Assembly (NCBI GenBank): GCA_021299695.1
Contig: JAJTEK010000097.1
Span: forward strand, 1 to 34,971
DNA length: 34,971 bases
Reading direction: 5' to 3'
Source: Pirellula sp.
Lineage (GTDB): Bacteria > Planctomycetota > Planctomycetia > Pirellulales > Pirellulaceae
Shown here: one piece after another, positions 15,157-23,215 of the stretch
Position numbering within the stretch: position 1 is the stretch's first letter
Layout: every line of letters begins with the position of its first letter
The notes under the pieces: model-generated
Databases searched by the model: none
The model's input: the letters and a program-made list of their open reading frames with translations, nothing else
Told to the model about the DNA's origin: nothing
Made by a program: the position numbers and the translations under genes

Positions 15157-16926
15157 TCAATGATTCCATTGGAACTCGGAACTGTTGAGCAGAACCCAGA
15201 ACAAATTTCCAAGCTCCCGGCTCCGTGCCTCGCGGCGCTTGCCCTCTAGCCGCTGGGTAAATACCTCCAGCTCTTGGGCCGTCGCCGGTCGGTTCAAGGT
15301 CGATAAAAATGCGGTCGAGACTGCCGTCTGGTCGTCCCGTGCCAATCCGGCAATCCGAGTCGCTGCGTTCATGATCGGATTGTTGTCGATCCGCTCGGAC
15401 AAAAACTGCCCATTCATCATCAGGAGCCTCTGTGGGATCGTGACCGACTGCTCGACAAACTCGTCTTCTCCTCGGCTCCCATAGGCCTTGGTAAAGTCGT
15501 TGACCCCACCGTACAACTCCAACTGCGAGAGGATCGATGACGACGCGTCGATGGTTTTGAGACGGCACGCTTGATGCACCGCCGCGGCCATCTGCTCGGG
15601 CCTTAATTGAGTTATCGGGAAGACCGCCCAAGCCTTCTCGTAGGTCTCGTCGATCTGCTCGGTCTGACTCGAATCCCCCTGACTCCACTGAGAATCGATT
15701 TGATAGACACCCGTGGCGATGATCACGCGAACCAAACGCTTAAGATCATACCCGTGCTCGATGAAGTCGTCGGCCAGGGCCTCGAGGCCCGGCGGATAAG
15801 GGCCTTGGGCCGGGATGTCGTCGATCGGTTGGACCAATGGCTTGCCTGTGAGGATCGCCCAAACGCGATTGACCGTCGCGCGAGCAAACGCGCGATTGCC
15901 GGGACGCGTCACCCAGGCGGCAAGTCCCTGACGGTTGCTGTGCTGGCCGCCAAACCACTCAGTCTCAAAAGGAACCGAGGCGACCACCTCGGTCTCCTCT
16001 TGGGAGTTGAGATACTTGGTCCGATACACTTGTCCCTGCTCCTCCTTTAGACCGCTGAAAGGATTGTCCATCTTCAGGCTACCGAAGTAGGCGGCAAGTT
16101 GATGGAAGTCGCTCTGCTGGCCGGTCCGTAGCGATCCTTCAGGATCCGAACTCTGGGCTCCGCTTTCCGTAGGGAATTGGACGTTGCCCAAGTAATCGTT
16201 GTGGCACTGTAGGCAGTCGATCCGCATGGCCAAAAACGCTCGGGATGTTCTCCCTGCCAACCGTACCGCATCGGGTTTGTTGTCGTTGTTCTCGTCCATC
16301 GTCGCAGTCAAAAAATTGACCTCGGGACTGTCGGTCCATGATCCTCGCGCCGATAAAATCCGACTCGCAATTTGATCGTAAGGCATGTTCTCTTCAAAGC
16401 GATCGGCTAACCAATCGACATACTTGCGTCTGCGGAAAATCAAGAATGGACCTTCGCTCGTCCCGACCGTCGCCCGGGCAAACCGCTCGGCGAAATGGTC
16501 CGACCACCGCCGATCCTTGAGCAAGTATTCGGTCCACCAACCGAGGCGCTGATCTTCGGGGATCTTCTCGAGCGATCGATACTCTTCGAGCGAAAGCCCG
16601 TTGCCGACCATCCCGAGACTGATGCGCCTTGCGATCGTATGCCAAGGGGCCTCAGGGGCAGGCCGCAGTCCTTGTTGTTCCCAGTTGGCTCGGAACTCAT
16701 GGTCGATCTTGCTGGCGGCTTCGAGGACCGTCGCATCGAATGCCGAGGCGATCTGCTCGGGCCTGCGCATCAAGACAGGATTGTGGGTCGTGGCCCCAAA
16801 GATCCCCAACAGGATCGCTGCTGCGGTCCCTAGGAATACGAGCCTCTTGCCCCAGGCTCTGGCTGCTATCGGCCTTGGGCTGCTAGTCGGCATGATCGAG
16901 TCTGCGATTTGGGTTGAGTCGTCCAT
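15157..16926 (-). CDS. DUF1549/DUF1553 domain protein with CxxCH motif
   Basis: 589 residues. An N-terminal hydrophobic segment (about 28-46) anchors or exports the chain. The DUF1549 part (about 95-300) has the typical WHTIARRISLGMVGNGLS start, WWTEYLLKDRRWSDHFAE, and a CLQCH motif (C238, C241, H242) as in c-type haem sites. The DUF1553 part (about 340-587) begins with NRQGLAAWVTRPGNRAFARA and has ATVNRVWAILTGKPLVQP, then a WALL-like end (FWVLLNSSEF). Both domains are hallmarks of planctomycetes and relatives, where paralogues are numerous and often co-occur with secreted sulfatases or cytochrome domains. The reaction is unknown. It is followed upstream by a gene ending 19 bp away, so it probably belongs to an operon with the next two genes. 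Confidence 0.92.
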   Translation of the reverse strand: MDDSTQIADSIMPTSSPRPIAARAWGKRLVFLGTAAAILLGIFGATTHNPVLMRRPEQIASAFDATVLEAASKIDHEFRANWEQQGLRPAPEAPWHTIARRISLGMVGNGLSLEEYRSLEKIPEDQRLGWWTEYLLKDRRWSDHFAERFARATVGTSEGPFLIFRRRKYVDWLADRFEENMPYDQIASRILSARGSWTDSPEVNFLTATMDENNDNKPDAVRLAGRTSRAFLAMRIDCLQCHNDYLGNVQFPTESGAQSSDPEGSLRTGQQSDFHQLAAYFGSLKMDNPFSGLKEEQGQVYRTKYLNSQEETEVVASVPFETEWFGGQHSNRQGLAAWVTRPGNRAFARATVNRVWAILTGKPLVQPIDDIPAQGPYPPGLEALADDFIEHGYDLKRLVRVIIATGVYQIDSQWSQGDSSQTEQIDETYEKAWAVFPITQLRPEQMAAAVHQACRLKTIDASSSILSQLELYGGVNDFTKAYGSRGEDEFVEQSVTIPQRLLMMNGQFLSERIDNNPIMNAATRIAGLARDDQTAVSTAFLSTLNRPATAQELEVFTQRLEGKRREARSRELGNLFWVLLNSSEFQWNH

Positions 16927-16945
16927 GGCCGAGGATGCTCCAGTG

Positions 16946-18763
16946 TTATTCGTATCGGTCGGTTAAAAATTGCTTGAGGTCGGCGCGGATGCTTTCCTTT
17001 CCAAGCGATCGTTCAAACCAACCGTCGATCCGCTTGGTTACCAAGTTGTTGGACTTGGCAGCCTCTTGATAAAAAGGATGGATCGAAAAGAAGATCGCTC
17101 GAGCCGCGATATCGACCGGCGCCGATTCGCTGAGCCCAAGATCGCAGACGGCCGCCGCGATCCCAAACGGGAGCTTGTCCCATTCGTAAGACTGGTTCTT
17201 GCCCTGGGCGCGGATGATCAGCTTCTCAGGGGTCGATTCGACAATGCTCACCTCGGTCGCTCCGACCTTCAACGACGAGGCTCCTTTGGCTTTGATTTTG
17301 GCTTCTTCGAACGATTCGGCGTAGATCTTCAGGAGCTGGCCGGCTTGGTCCAGGCGGGCCGTCTGGTCCTTGCCCAACTTGGTCGTCGCTTTATCGAGCA
17401 TCGCGGCGATCAACGGCTCGAATTTGCTAGGGTCTCGACTGACCAACGCTTCTTTGGCTTTGGCCATGCCAGCTTTCCACTCCGGGGTTTCGTTGGCCAT
17501 CGCCGGTTCCGGGGTTGGTTCTGCGGTTGGTACTGGGGTTGGTTCCGGCGGCGTTTCAGGGGCCGGTTCAGGGTTGCTTGGGGCATCGGGATTGCCGGGG
17601 GCATCGGGTGGCACTTGCACGGGTGGCTTGGCCATGGCTGGATTGTCGGTCATAGGAAGCGAGGCGTCGGGCGTGGAGAATCCTACCGAGGGGAGTTCTG
17701 GGAGTGGGGATTCGTTGGGGCCTTTGCGATTGCGTCCTTTGGTGCTCGCTCCGATCTTCAGATCTGGGGGCTTAGCGTTGGATGGATCTGCGCCGAGTAT
17801 CGCATTTCCTTGAAGGTTCTCGGTTGGGCGGTCGGCGGGTTTGTTGCGATTCTGTTGGGCGACTTGTTGGCGGTTCGAGAGGAATCGAAACGAGGCGAAG
17901 CCCAAGAGCCCTAGGGCGGCAAGGACCATACCGCCGACGGCCAGGAGGTTTCGTCGGCGTCGGCGCGATCGGAGTTGTTCGACCAGATCGACCCGATTGG
18001 TTTCGGTGGACTTGGTCTCGGACCGCTTGGCCGCGTCTAGCTGATCTTTATCTGCGATCGAGCCGTTGGGGTTGGCCCGAGTCGATGCGTTGGCAGAAGG
18101 TTTGCGATCAGCGGCTACGAGCCAAGCTGGGGGTTGCTCTTGAGTCGGCTCGGGTTGGATGGACATGAGCATGAGCGAAGGGAACAGTTCTGAGAGTTCA
18201 GCGCGTCGTTTCTCGGGGGTTAGGTTCAGCGAGGAGTTGGCTCTTGCAAAGGAGTCCGGTGCGATGGATGCCGGGTTGAAAGGTAGCATGGGATCGCCCA
18301 TGGGAAGCAGTTCCGAGGCGTTCGGAGCGATGGTCGGACTCGAAGTTCCGGCAGAGGGTCTGTTGGATGTTCGCTCGACGATGCCGACAGTCGCCTGAGT
18401 GCGTGATGGGGCGTTCTTCCCGAGTTCCTTTTGTTTTTTTTGCGACTCGAAGAGTTGTGCAAGTTGGCTGTCGTAAGCGGTTTTCTTGGACGGATCGAGC
18501 AGGATCGATTGGGCTTGGCGAAGGAGTTTTTGGACGACCTGAAGCGAGCCGGTCGGATCGGCAGTTTGCGATGGGTTCTCTTGGGTGGCTGGATTGGAGC
18601 TTTCGCTGGTTCGGATTTGTTCCAAAGCGGTTTTCAAGGCCGACTCGATCGCGGACTTATCGGTGCAGAACGGTTCGAGCCCGATGACTTGGTAGTAATC
18701 GAGTTGCGAGGCCTTGAGCGGACGCTTGAGGTGTTTTTCGATCGCTGCGAGGATTTCGTTCAT
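16946..18763 (-). CDS. Membrane protein with degenerate J-domain-like N-terminus
   Basis: 605 residues in three parts. The N-terminus (about 20-105) has DYYQVIGLEPF, then LLRQAQSILLDPSKKTAYD, which mirrors a J-domain (YxxLGL...A...LsDpekRxxYD), but the HPD tripeptide that activates Hsp70 is absent, so a classical co-chaperone role is unlikely. A long disordered region follows, then one transmembrane helix at about 272-294 after an Arg cluster (SRRRRR). After a Pro/Glu-rich spacer (about 380-428), the outer C-terminal region (about 430-605) is an unnamed helical domain with KFEPLIAAMLDKATTKLG. Such HPD-less J-like proteins with one helix are common in planctomycetes. It lies between the DUF1549 gene and a small membrane protein gene, with gaps of 19 and 6 bp. 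Confidence 0.8.
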   Translation of the reverse strand: MNEILAAIEKHLKRPLKASQLDYYQVIGLEPFCTDKSAIESALKTALEQIRTSESSNPATQENPSQTADPTGSLQVVQKLLRQAQSILLDPSKKTAYDSQLAQLFESQKKQKELGKNAPSRTQATVGIVERTSNRPSAGTSSPTIAPNASELLPMGDPMLPFNPASIAPDSFARANSSLNLTPEKRRAELSELFPSLMLMSIQPEPTQEQPPAWLVAADRKPSANASTRANPNGSIADKDQLDAAKRSETKSTETNRVDLVEQLRSRRRRRNLLAVGGMVLAALGLLGFASFRFLSNRQQVAQQNRNKPADRPTENLQGNAILGADPSNAKPPDLKIGASTKGRNRKGPNESPLPELPSVGFSTPDASLPMTDNPAMAKPPVQVPPDAPGNPDAPSNPEPAPETPPEPTPVPTAEPTPEPAMANETPEWKAGMAKAKEALVSRDPSKFEPLIAAMLDKATTKLGKDQTARLDQAGQLLKIYAESFEEAKIKAKGASSLKVGATEVSIVESTPEKLIIRAQGKNQSYEWDKLPFGIAAAVCDLGLSESAPVDIAARAIFFSIHPFYQEAAKSNNLVTKRIDGWFERSLGKESIRADLKQFLTDRYE

Positions 18764-18769
18764 CGCCGG

Positions 18770-19159
18770 TTAGCTTTCCATGTTGAATTCGCTGTCCTCG
18801 ATTTGCTCGCGACGCAAGCGTTGGTCCAAGCGTCGTTGTTGGAACAGGATAAAGCGTCGGAGCATGCTGACCCAGAACATCATGAGCAGCGGGGAGCAGT
18901 AACAGACCAACAAGAGCAGCAGGTGCGTCGAGCGTTCGTCCCCGGGGGACTGGAGTTTGTTGGGGGATCCGAACAGGTCTCGCAAGCTATTGGCAAAACT
19001 CGGGATCCGAGCCGCGACGGCCAATAATAGGGAGAAACCGGCAAAAACCATCATGGAGACAAAGAGCATCCAGAGTCGGACCGGCGGAAGGGTCGGCTGG
19101 CTCTGGGTTGCAAAGGGAGATTGCGGTTTGTCGGGACCTTTGGCAGCCAAAATCGTCAC
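18770..19159 (-). CDS. Small two-helix membrane protein
   Basis: 129 residues from a GTG start at 19159; no ATG lies just upstream in frame, so the start is uncertain. Two hydrophobic helices are seen at about 28-50 and 79-101, with a short loop containing SFANSLRDLFGSP between them. The C-terminus is charged (RRLDQRLRREQIEDSEF) and probably cytoplasmic. I do not recognise the family. It is the first gene of a run with the J-like protein (6 bp gap) and the DUF1549 protein. Confidence 0.65.
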   Translation of the reverse strand: MTILAAKGPDKPQSPFATQSQPTLPPVRLWMLFVSMMVFAGFSLLLAVAARIPSFANSLRDLFGSPNKLQSPGDERSTHLLLLLVCYCSPLLMMFWVSMLRRFILFQQRRLDQRLRREQIEDSEFNMES

Positions 19160-19365
19160 CTATCGGGTGCAAATCGTGATTTATCGAGGGGTCGGGGCCA
19201 ATCGGCAAGTACCTGTAGGATGCCTCGGGGGAACTTGCGGGCTAAAAACCTTCGTTCCTAACAATATACAGTCGCCGGGAGTGGACAACGCGAAATAGCC
19301 GACGGATAATATAAACTTCTCATGCGATTGCGTTTCCTTAGTCTTTCCTGCAATGGGGTTTACCC
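19160..19365. promoter_or_regulatory. Divergent intergenic region
   Basis: 206 bp between the small membrane protein gene (minus) and the lipoprotein gene (plus). It must contain both promoters. I see no consensus box or palindrome strong enough to place them. Confidence 0.45.
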
Positions 19366-21195
19366 ATGAAGTATCGTCTGGCGTATATGGCCGCGGCACT
19401 GTGTTGTTCCGCTTCGCTCGGTTGCTTCTCCAAAAAAACCGAGGTCGCTTCGAGCGACGGAGCGACAAACTCTGCGTCGGCAGGAGGCGGGATGGCCTCG
19501 GGCCCCGCAGTCAAAGGTGCTCCTGGGCCGGGTCCCGGCTCGAGCCCTCCGGCTGGTAGCACCGGCCAAGAGTCCGGCAACTCGGCATCTAGCGAACCGG
19601 AGTCCGGTGGCGGCGCCACAGGCGGCCCACCGGCTTTGGAAGCTGCCGGTGCAGGCGGGGGTGGTTCGTTCACCTCGGGGGCACCCCAAGGGGGCGGTTC
19701 CTCGGGTGGCCCTCCTGCTCTGGAAGCTGCTGGTGCAGGCGGTGGCGCTCCGGCTGGCGGCGCTCCGGCTGGTGGAGCTCCGGCTGGTGGAGGTAGCTCA
19801 TTGCTCGACTTAGGCTCCCCGGGTGGCTCGGGAGCTGCAGGCTCGATCGGGACGGGTGTCGGTGGCGGAAACCTGTTGGGTTCCAATCCGCTTGGCGGCC
19901 CGGGCGAGCCCGAATCAGGCCTCCCCGGCACAGGGTTCGCCGGGTCTGGATTTGCAGGCTCCGGATTCGCAGGTTCTGGTGGACCTCAAAATTCGCAAAA
20001 TCCTGCCAGTGCGCCTGCGATCCCAGCCGTCGAACTGACGCTTGAAGACCGGGCGGTCATCGCTTTCCAAGCGGGCAATTCTCCGAAGTCTTATGCGCTC
20101 TACCAAGCCCACTCGTTGCATGTGCCCAGCGATGAATCCCAAGAGATGATCGATAAGTACCGTTGGGATAAAAAACGAATCGTCCCTCGGCTCGGATACA
20201 ACTTCGCCGTGGGCCTAGTCGTCAAAAAAACACCTCAGGTTACCGATCTTAAGCCTATCGGTACGGCATTGAAGGATCTCACGAGTGCAGGGGGTGGTCG
20301 CGGCGGTCCTCCGGGACTCTCCGGCGGCGGGGGTGTTCCGCCCGGGTTAGGGTTCGAAGGGGGGGGTGGCAGCGATGCCGGAGGTTCTGCTGCTCCGATT
20401 CCGGCCGGTGTGCGTCCCTTGCCCGCCAAAGAGCTCAGCGATGCGGCCGGCAATTATGCTGCGGTGTTTGTCGATGAATTCAACAAGGCCCATTCGGAAG
20501 GAAAATGGTCTGAAGCGTTTCGCGAATATTCCTTTGGTTCTCCATCGCTCCCACCGAGCCTTGCCGGTCTTCCTGGTCTGCTCTCGGGCGGAGCTGCCGG
20601 TGCGTTCGGCGGAGGCGAATCCGGCGGAGCCGGAGGTGGTATCGGTCTAGGCGGTTTCGGAGCTGGTGGTTTCGGAGCTGGTGGTTTCGGTGGTGGAGCA
20701 GCAGGTGCAGGTGGAGCTCCGGCCGGTTACGGCGGCGGTGGCCCTCCACCCGGTGCTCTTGGTTCGAGCGGACCTCCGGCAGGATATGGCGGCGGTGGCC
20801 CTCCAGCCGGTGCTCTTGGCTCGAGCGGACCTCCGTCGGGTTATGGCGGTGGTGGCCCCCCAGCCGGTGCCCTTGGTTCGAGTGGACCTCCGTCGGGTTA
20901 TGGCGGTGGTGGCCCTCCAGCCGGTGCCCTTGGTTCGAGCGGACCTCCGTCGGGTTATGGCGGTGGTGGTTCAGGTGGCGCGCCGGCAGGTAGTCGGGGA
21001 CGAAATTTCTACCTGCTCCTCAAATCGGCGGTGTCGGAGGAGTCGGCGGAGTCGGCGGCCTGGGGGCAGCAGGCGGACCAGGGGCCGGTGCGATGGGTTT
21101 GCGAGGCGGAGCGCCCGGAGCTCCTGGACCAGGGGCTGGCGGAGCCGGCGGGACCGGACTGCAGCTCGGTGGGCCCGGCGCACCGGGTGGAATGA
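19366..21195 (+). CDS. Gly/Pro-rich lipoprotein, 5' part (frameshifted near its end)
   Basis: The first 20 residues form a lipoprotein signal (MKYRLAYMAAALCCSASLGC) with the lipobox SLGC, so C20 would be lipidated. Next is a long low-complexity region of Gly, Ser, Ala and Pro with short repeats (APAGG, GFAGS). A folded segment about 222-310 carries ELTLEDRAVIAFQ, DKYRWDKKRIVPRLGYN and ALKDLTS. More repeats follow, including a 19-residue tandem unit (20716-20970). After about residue 545 this frame turns unlike the rest (LLLKSAVSEESAESAAW) and stops at 21195, while the -1 frame resumes Gly/Pro repeats and runs to 21884. The two parts are probably one protein of about 840 residues. Function unknown; envelope or surface role likely. 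Confidence 0.7.
   Translation: MKYRLAYMAAALCCSASLGCFSKKTEVASSDGATNSASAGGGMASGPAVKGAPGPGPGSSPPAGSTGQESGNSASSEPESGGGATGGPPALEAAGAGGGGSFTSGAPQGGGSSGGPPALEAAGAGGGAPAGGAPAGGAPAGGGSSLLDLGSPGGSGAAGSIGTGVGGGNLLGSNPLGGPGEPESGLPGTGFAGSGFAGSGFAGSGGPQNSQNPASAPAIPAVELTLEDRAVIAFQAGNSPKSYALYQAHSLHVPSDESQEMIDKYRWDKKRIVPRLGYNFAVGLVVKKTPQVTDLKPIGTALKDLTSAGGGRGGPPGLSGGGGVPPGLGFEGGGGSDAGGSAAPIPAGVRPLPAKELSDAAGNYAAVFVDEFNKAHSEGKWSEAFREYSFGSPSLPPSLAGLPGLLSGGAAGAFGGGESGGAGGGIGLGGFGAGGFGAGGFGGGAAGAGGAPAGYGGGGPPPGALGSSGPPAGYGGGGPPAGALGSSGPPSGYGGGGPPAGALGSSGPPSGYGGGGPPAGALGSSGPPSGYGGGGSGGAPAGSRGRNFYLLLKSAVSEESAESAAWGQQADQGPVRWVCEAERPELLDQGLAEPAGPDCSSVGPAHRVE
20716..20970 (+). repeat. Coding tandem repeat, 57-bp (19-residue) unit, about 4.5 copies
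   Basis: The unit encodes PPSGYGGGGPPAGALGSSG with small variations (first copy APAGYGGGGPPPGALGSSG). Copies follow without gaps in frame. Later copies are more alike than the first, which suggests recent expansion within the lipoprotein gene. Confidence 0.85.
21003..21009 (+). other. Candidate -1 frameshift site A-AAT-TTC
   Basis: In the lipoprotein frame the bases read cgA AAT TTC, which fits the X-XXY-YYZ slippery pattern; slipping back one base gives AAA TTT and leads into LPAPQIGGVGG. The -1 frame has a TAG at 20991, so any shift must happen after it. A lost base in the G-run 20996-20999 would explain the data equally well. Confidence 0.4.
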
Positions 21196-21884
21196 TGCCT
21201 GGTTTTGGTTCGGAATCCGGTGGCAACCCCGGTGCAGGTCCCTCCCTATCGAATCTTCAGTCGCTTGTGAAGAACTTCGACGCAAGTGATTTGCAGTTGC
21301 CCAGTGGATCGATTCCTTTGGGATCAGGTCTTGTGTACATCGGCAGCTCCGAGAGCCTTGCCGAGTTGACCAAGCGAGCCAGCGAGCAGCACTACGATGC
21401 ATTGATTGTCTTCGAAGTCGATGCATCGATGATCATCGCCAATCGATCGATCAAGAACGATTGCCGCATCCGCGCGATCAATCTCAAAGCGGCCAAGGAC
21501 GCCAAGGATAAGTCCTTCACGTCCAGTTCGCTCAACAATCGCGATATCGCCATGGACAAGAATCCGGAGACCAAAATTGGGAATGCGGTCAACAGTTTCA
21601 TGCAGAAGCTCTTCGAAGGCTATGCGTTGGATGATCTTCCAAACATACCGGCCGAGTCGGTCAAGAAGAAACGCTTGCCAGCTCTAGCCGCCGACACCAG
21701 TCGAACGGTGCTCGATCGGCTTGCCGAAGTTCAGCTTTACTTCTCCAAAGGACTAATCGACGAGACCCTCAAGGTCGACGCTTTTGGAGCCATCGCAGGG
21801 CCAGACGGTCAAACCTTGGCAACCGGCACCATCGATGAGAAGCTTCCGATTTTGGAAAAGATGATCAAGCGAGATTACGAGTAA
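21093..21884 (+). CDS. Lipoprotein 3' part (probable continuation in the -1 frame)
   Basis: This frame is open from just after the TAG at 20991; the first ATG is 21093, but the coding character (GGVGGVGGVGGLGAAGGP) begins near 21010, so the true N-terminus is probably the upstream lipoprotein frame. After Gly/Pro repeats comes a folded domain (about 60-263 of the 263-residue frame) with SGLVYIGSSESLAELTKRAS, YDALIVFEVDASMIIANRS, MQKLFEGYALDDLP and PILEKMIKRDYE. I do not recognise it. The gene ends 41 bp before the ThuA-like gene on the same strand. If translated separately it would lack any export signal, which argues for fusion with the upstream part. Confidence 0.6.
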   Translation: MGLRGGAPGAPGPGAGGAGGTGLQLGGPGAPGGMMPGFGSESGGNPGAGPSLSNLQSLVKNFDASDLQLPSGSIPLGSGLVYIGSSESLAELTKRASEQHYDALIVFEVDASMIIANRSIKNDCRIRAINLKAAKDAKDKSFTSSSLNNRDIAMDKNPETKIGNAVNSFMQKLFEGYALDDLPNIPAESVKKKRLPALAADTSRTVLDRLAEVQLYFSKGLIDETLKVDAFGAIAGPDGQTLATGTIDEKLPILEKMIKRDYE

Positions 21885-21925
21885 CAGGTTTTGGTTGGTA
21901 TTTAACCCGAGAGGATTTCCGATAG

Positions 21926-22975
21926 ATGAATCGCATTCTTAAGCGTCCGTTAGGTCAAGGCTTGATGTTCCTGTTGCTAGCCATGCAACCGGTAGCTTTG
22001 TTTGCCCAAGACCTTTGGCTCAATCTACCTGGTGCAAGCGGCAAGAGCGGCTCGGGCAAGAAAGTGGTTCTGATTTCGGGCGACGAGGAGTATCGCAGCG
22101 AAGAAGCCTTGCCAATGCTCGCCAAGATCCTTTCCGAGCAACACGGCTTTCATTGCACGGTTCATTTTGCAATCCATCCGGAAACCAAAACCGTCGACCC
22201 GAACTACTCGAGCAACATCCCAGGTCTCGAGCAGCTCGACGATGCGGACTTCATGGTCATGTTCCTCCGCTTTCGCGCCCTACCTCCTGAGCAGATGAAA
22301 CACATCGATCAGTTCGTGCGAGCTGGAAAGCCCCTCTTGGCCATCCGCACCGCAACCCATCCGTTCAACTTTGGCGATGCGAATCATCCTTATGCGCACT
22401 GGTCCTGGAACAATGGCAAGTGGCAAGGTGGGTTTGGCCAGCAAGTCGTCGGCGAGACGTGGGTCTCTCACCACGGAGTGCACAACGGGCAAGCCACGCG
22501 CGGGGTGATCAATCCCAAACATGCCGATGCGCCGATCCTGCGAGGTGTGTCCGATGTTTTTGGGCCCACGGATGTCTATGGTGTGGTCCATTTGCCAGCC
22601 GATGCTCAAGTCGTTATGTTCGGGCAAGTCCTCTCGGGGATGAAGCCGACCGACCCGCCACTCGAAGGCGAGAAGAACAATCCCATGCAAGCCCTGGTAT
22701 GGACCAAGAGCTACAAGATGCCCGAGGGAAACGGCCAACCTGAGGGTAAGGTGGGCTTGGCCATCGGTTCGACCATCGGTGCGGCCGTCGATTTGCTCAA
22801 CGAGGATCTCCGAAGGCTTTTTGTCAATTGCGTCTACTCGGGCGTGGGGATCGAGGTGCCAGCCAAAGCCAGCGTCAGCATTCCCGATTCCTACAAACCG
22901 AGCTACTTTGGATTCAAAGACAAAGCGTTTTTTACCGACAAAAAGATCCTTCCAAAGGACCTGTTGAAAAACTAG
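21926..22975 (+). CDS. Secreted ThuA-like domain protein
   Basis: 349 residues with a signal peptide (about 1-28, ending VALFAQ). The ThuA/trehalose-utilisation-like fold (class I glutamine amidotransferase-like) is seen in KKVVLISGDEEYRSEEALPML, then LEQLDDADFMVMFLRFRALP, HIDQFVRAGKPLLAIRTATH and VGETWVSHHGVHNGQA. The pattern I expect for this group (ISGDEEYRSE and H-rich TATHPF/HHG) is present, and no catalytic Cys nucleophile is obvious, as is common for ThuA-like proteins. Planctomycetes encode many such secreted copies; substrates are generally unknown. It follows the lipoprotein gene by 41 bp and may be cotranscribed with it. Confidence 0.85.
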   Translation: MNRILKRPLGQGLMFLLLAMQPVALFAQDLWLNLPGASGKSGSGKKVVLISGDEEYRSEEALPMLAKILSEQHGFHCTVHFAIHPETKTVDPNYSSNIPGLEQLDDADFMVMFLRFRALPPEQMKHIDQFVRAGKPLLAIRTATHPFNFGDANHPYAHWSWNNGKWQGGFGQQVVGETWVSHHGVHNGQATRGVINPKHADAPILRGVSDVFGPTDVYGVVHLPADAQVVMFGQVLSGMKPTDPPLEGEKNNPMQALVWTKSYKMPEGNGQPEGKVGLAIGSTIGAAVDLLNEDLRRLFVNCVYSGVGIEVPAKASVSIPDSYKPSYFGFKDKAFFTDKKILPKDLLKN

Positions 22976-22986
22976 TAGGGATTTTT

Positions 22987-23002
22987 CAGGGGATTTCCCC
23001 TG
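22987..23002. terminator. Small hairpin after the ThuA-like gene
   Basis: CAGGGG and CCCCTG flank a 4-nt loop 11 bp after the TAG stop. There is no T-run after it on the plus strand (one lies before it), so it is at best an atypical terminator. Confidence 0.35.
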
Positions 23003-23215
23003 CGGTGCGACTCTGTTTGGGCCTTCGATGGGTTTTGAATCCTGTTGGATTGGAACGGAATTTGCGGATCAGAGTCTATTGACCGACAGGCTGAAGGCCA
23101 TTTTGGCAAGCTGACGCGGGCAATCCTCTAGGGAGCCCGTTTGGCACGTAGAGTCCGTCGGATCTGTTCGTGTTGAATCACCTTTATTTTGTTGGTTCTC
23201 GGGAGTGCTCAGATC

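Noticed and set aside
15185-15484. Plus-strand frames across the DUF1549/DUF1553 gene
   Set aside because: Several overlapping antisense frames of high Arg/Ser content, none with recognisable features.
16970-17914. 314-codon plus-strand frame inside the J-like gene
   Set aside because: Low-complexity Gly/Arg/Trp/Phe text that mirrors the Pro/Glu-rich region of the minus gene.
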